Source of the DNA: Cryobacterium frigoriphilum
GTDB taxonomy: Bacteria; Actinomycetota; Actinomycetes; Actinomycetales; Microbacteriaceae
Assembly: GCF_004403305.1 (NCBI RefSeq)
Contig: NZ_SOHE01000016.1
Coordinates: 1-64,000, forward strand
Direction of reading: 5' to 3'
Length of the DNA: 64,000 bases
Of this stretch, positions 63,991 to 64,000 are shown one piece after another. The position numbers and the translations under genes are program-made. Position 1 is the first letter of the stretch; every line of letters starts with the position of its first letter. Below the pieces are notes generated by a model. That model saw only the letters and a program-made list of their open reading frames with translations, was not told the DNA's origin and searched no databases.

Positions 63991-64000
63991 GAATCGCGCG

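Overview
The window is high-GC DNA with short intergenic gaps, many GTG starts and ATGA/GTGA stop-start overlaps. Together with the gene set (ClpC with UVR linker, DUF3180, bacterial PH pairs, DUF222/HNH, DUF559, a LPxTG-type surface protein) this points to a Gram-positive actinobacterium, most likely of the family Microbacteriaceae. That assignment is inference from gene content and order, not from a marker gene. No gene-free stretch exceeds about 300 bases.

Left part (1-20 kb): housekeeping. An NlpC/P60 wall hydrolase tail converges on inorganic pyrophosphatase. Then comes a long rightward operon: tilS, hpt, ftsH, folE, folP, folB, folK, a DUF3180 membrane protein, two PH-domain membrane proteins, a DUF2520 Rossmann protein, panC and lysS. 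It combines tRNA modification, purine salvage, membrane proteolysis, folate and pantothenate synthesis and lysyl-tRNA charging, and most junctions are 1-4 base overlaps. Small membrane proteins, a DUF559 nuclease-fold protein, cardiolipin synthase, an XRE/DUF2975 pair and clpC follow.

Middle (20-34 kb): an ArgA-like acetyltransferase; a very large cell-wall-anchored nuclease/5'-nucleotidase with an LPDTG sorting signal; radA; a SGNH esterase; tRNA-Ser(CGA). Directly after the tRNA lies a 1.5 kb islet with one Fic-family gene, closed by a second copy of the tRNA 3' end. Then follow a Dps gene with an internal in-frame deletion, a DUF4395 membrane protein and a DUF222/HNH protein.

34-44 kb: a leftward copper-handling cluster (DUF6153, DUF305 lipoprotein, BNR-type lipoprotein, multicopper oxidase, CopB-type P1B ATPase), a MazEF-type toxin-antitoxin pair, an OhrR/OsmC peroxide pair, a PRISE-like reductase and a lipoprotein.

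43.6-64 kb: a catabolic region. A five-gene operon matches the order and sizes I recall for acetophenone carboxylase apcABCDE (two HyuA-type ATPases, a small zinc subunit, a HyuB-type carboxylase and a 30 kDa protein) and is divergent from an AcoR-like activator with a degraded AAA+ domain. A membrane protein/rhodanese pair follows behind a CsoR/CstR-like operator. Next come a glutaryl-CoA-dehydrogenase-like enzyme with an Lrp regulator, an MHS transporter, an SDR/Dabb/FAD-dehydrogenase operon, and 4-hydroxybenzoate 3-monooxygenase (pobA) flanked by two IclR regulators. Together they look like uptake and oxidation of aromatic or cyclic ketones and 4-hydroxybenzoate; the pathway linkage is inference.

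Recurring DNA structure: 15-base tandem repeats at gene ends, several long intergenic inverted repeats, three CsoR/CstR-like operators overlapping -10 elements, and a very frequent GGATGC/GCATCC motif.
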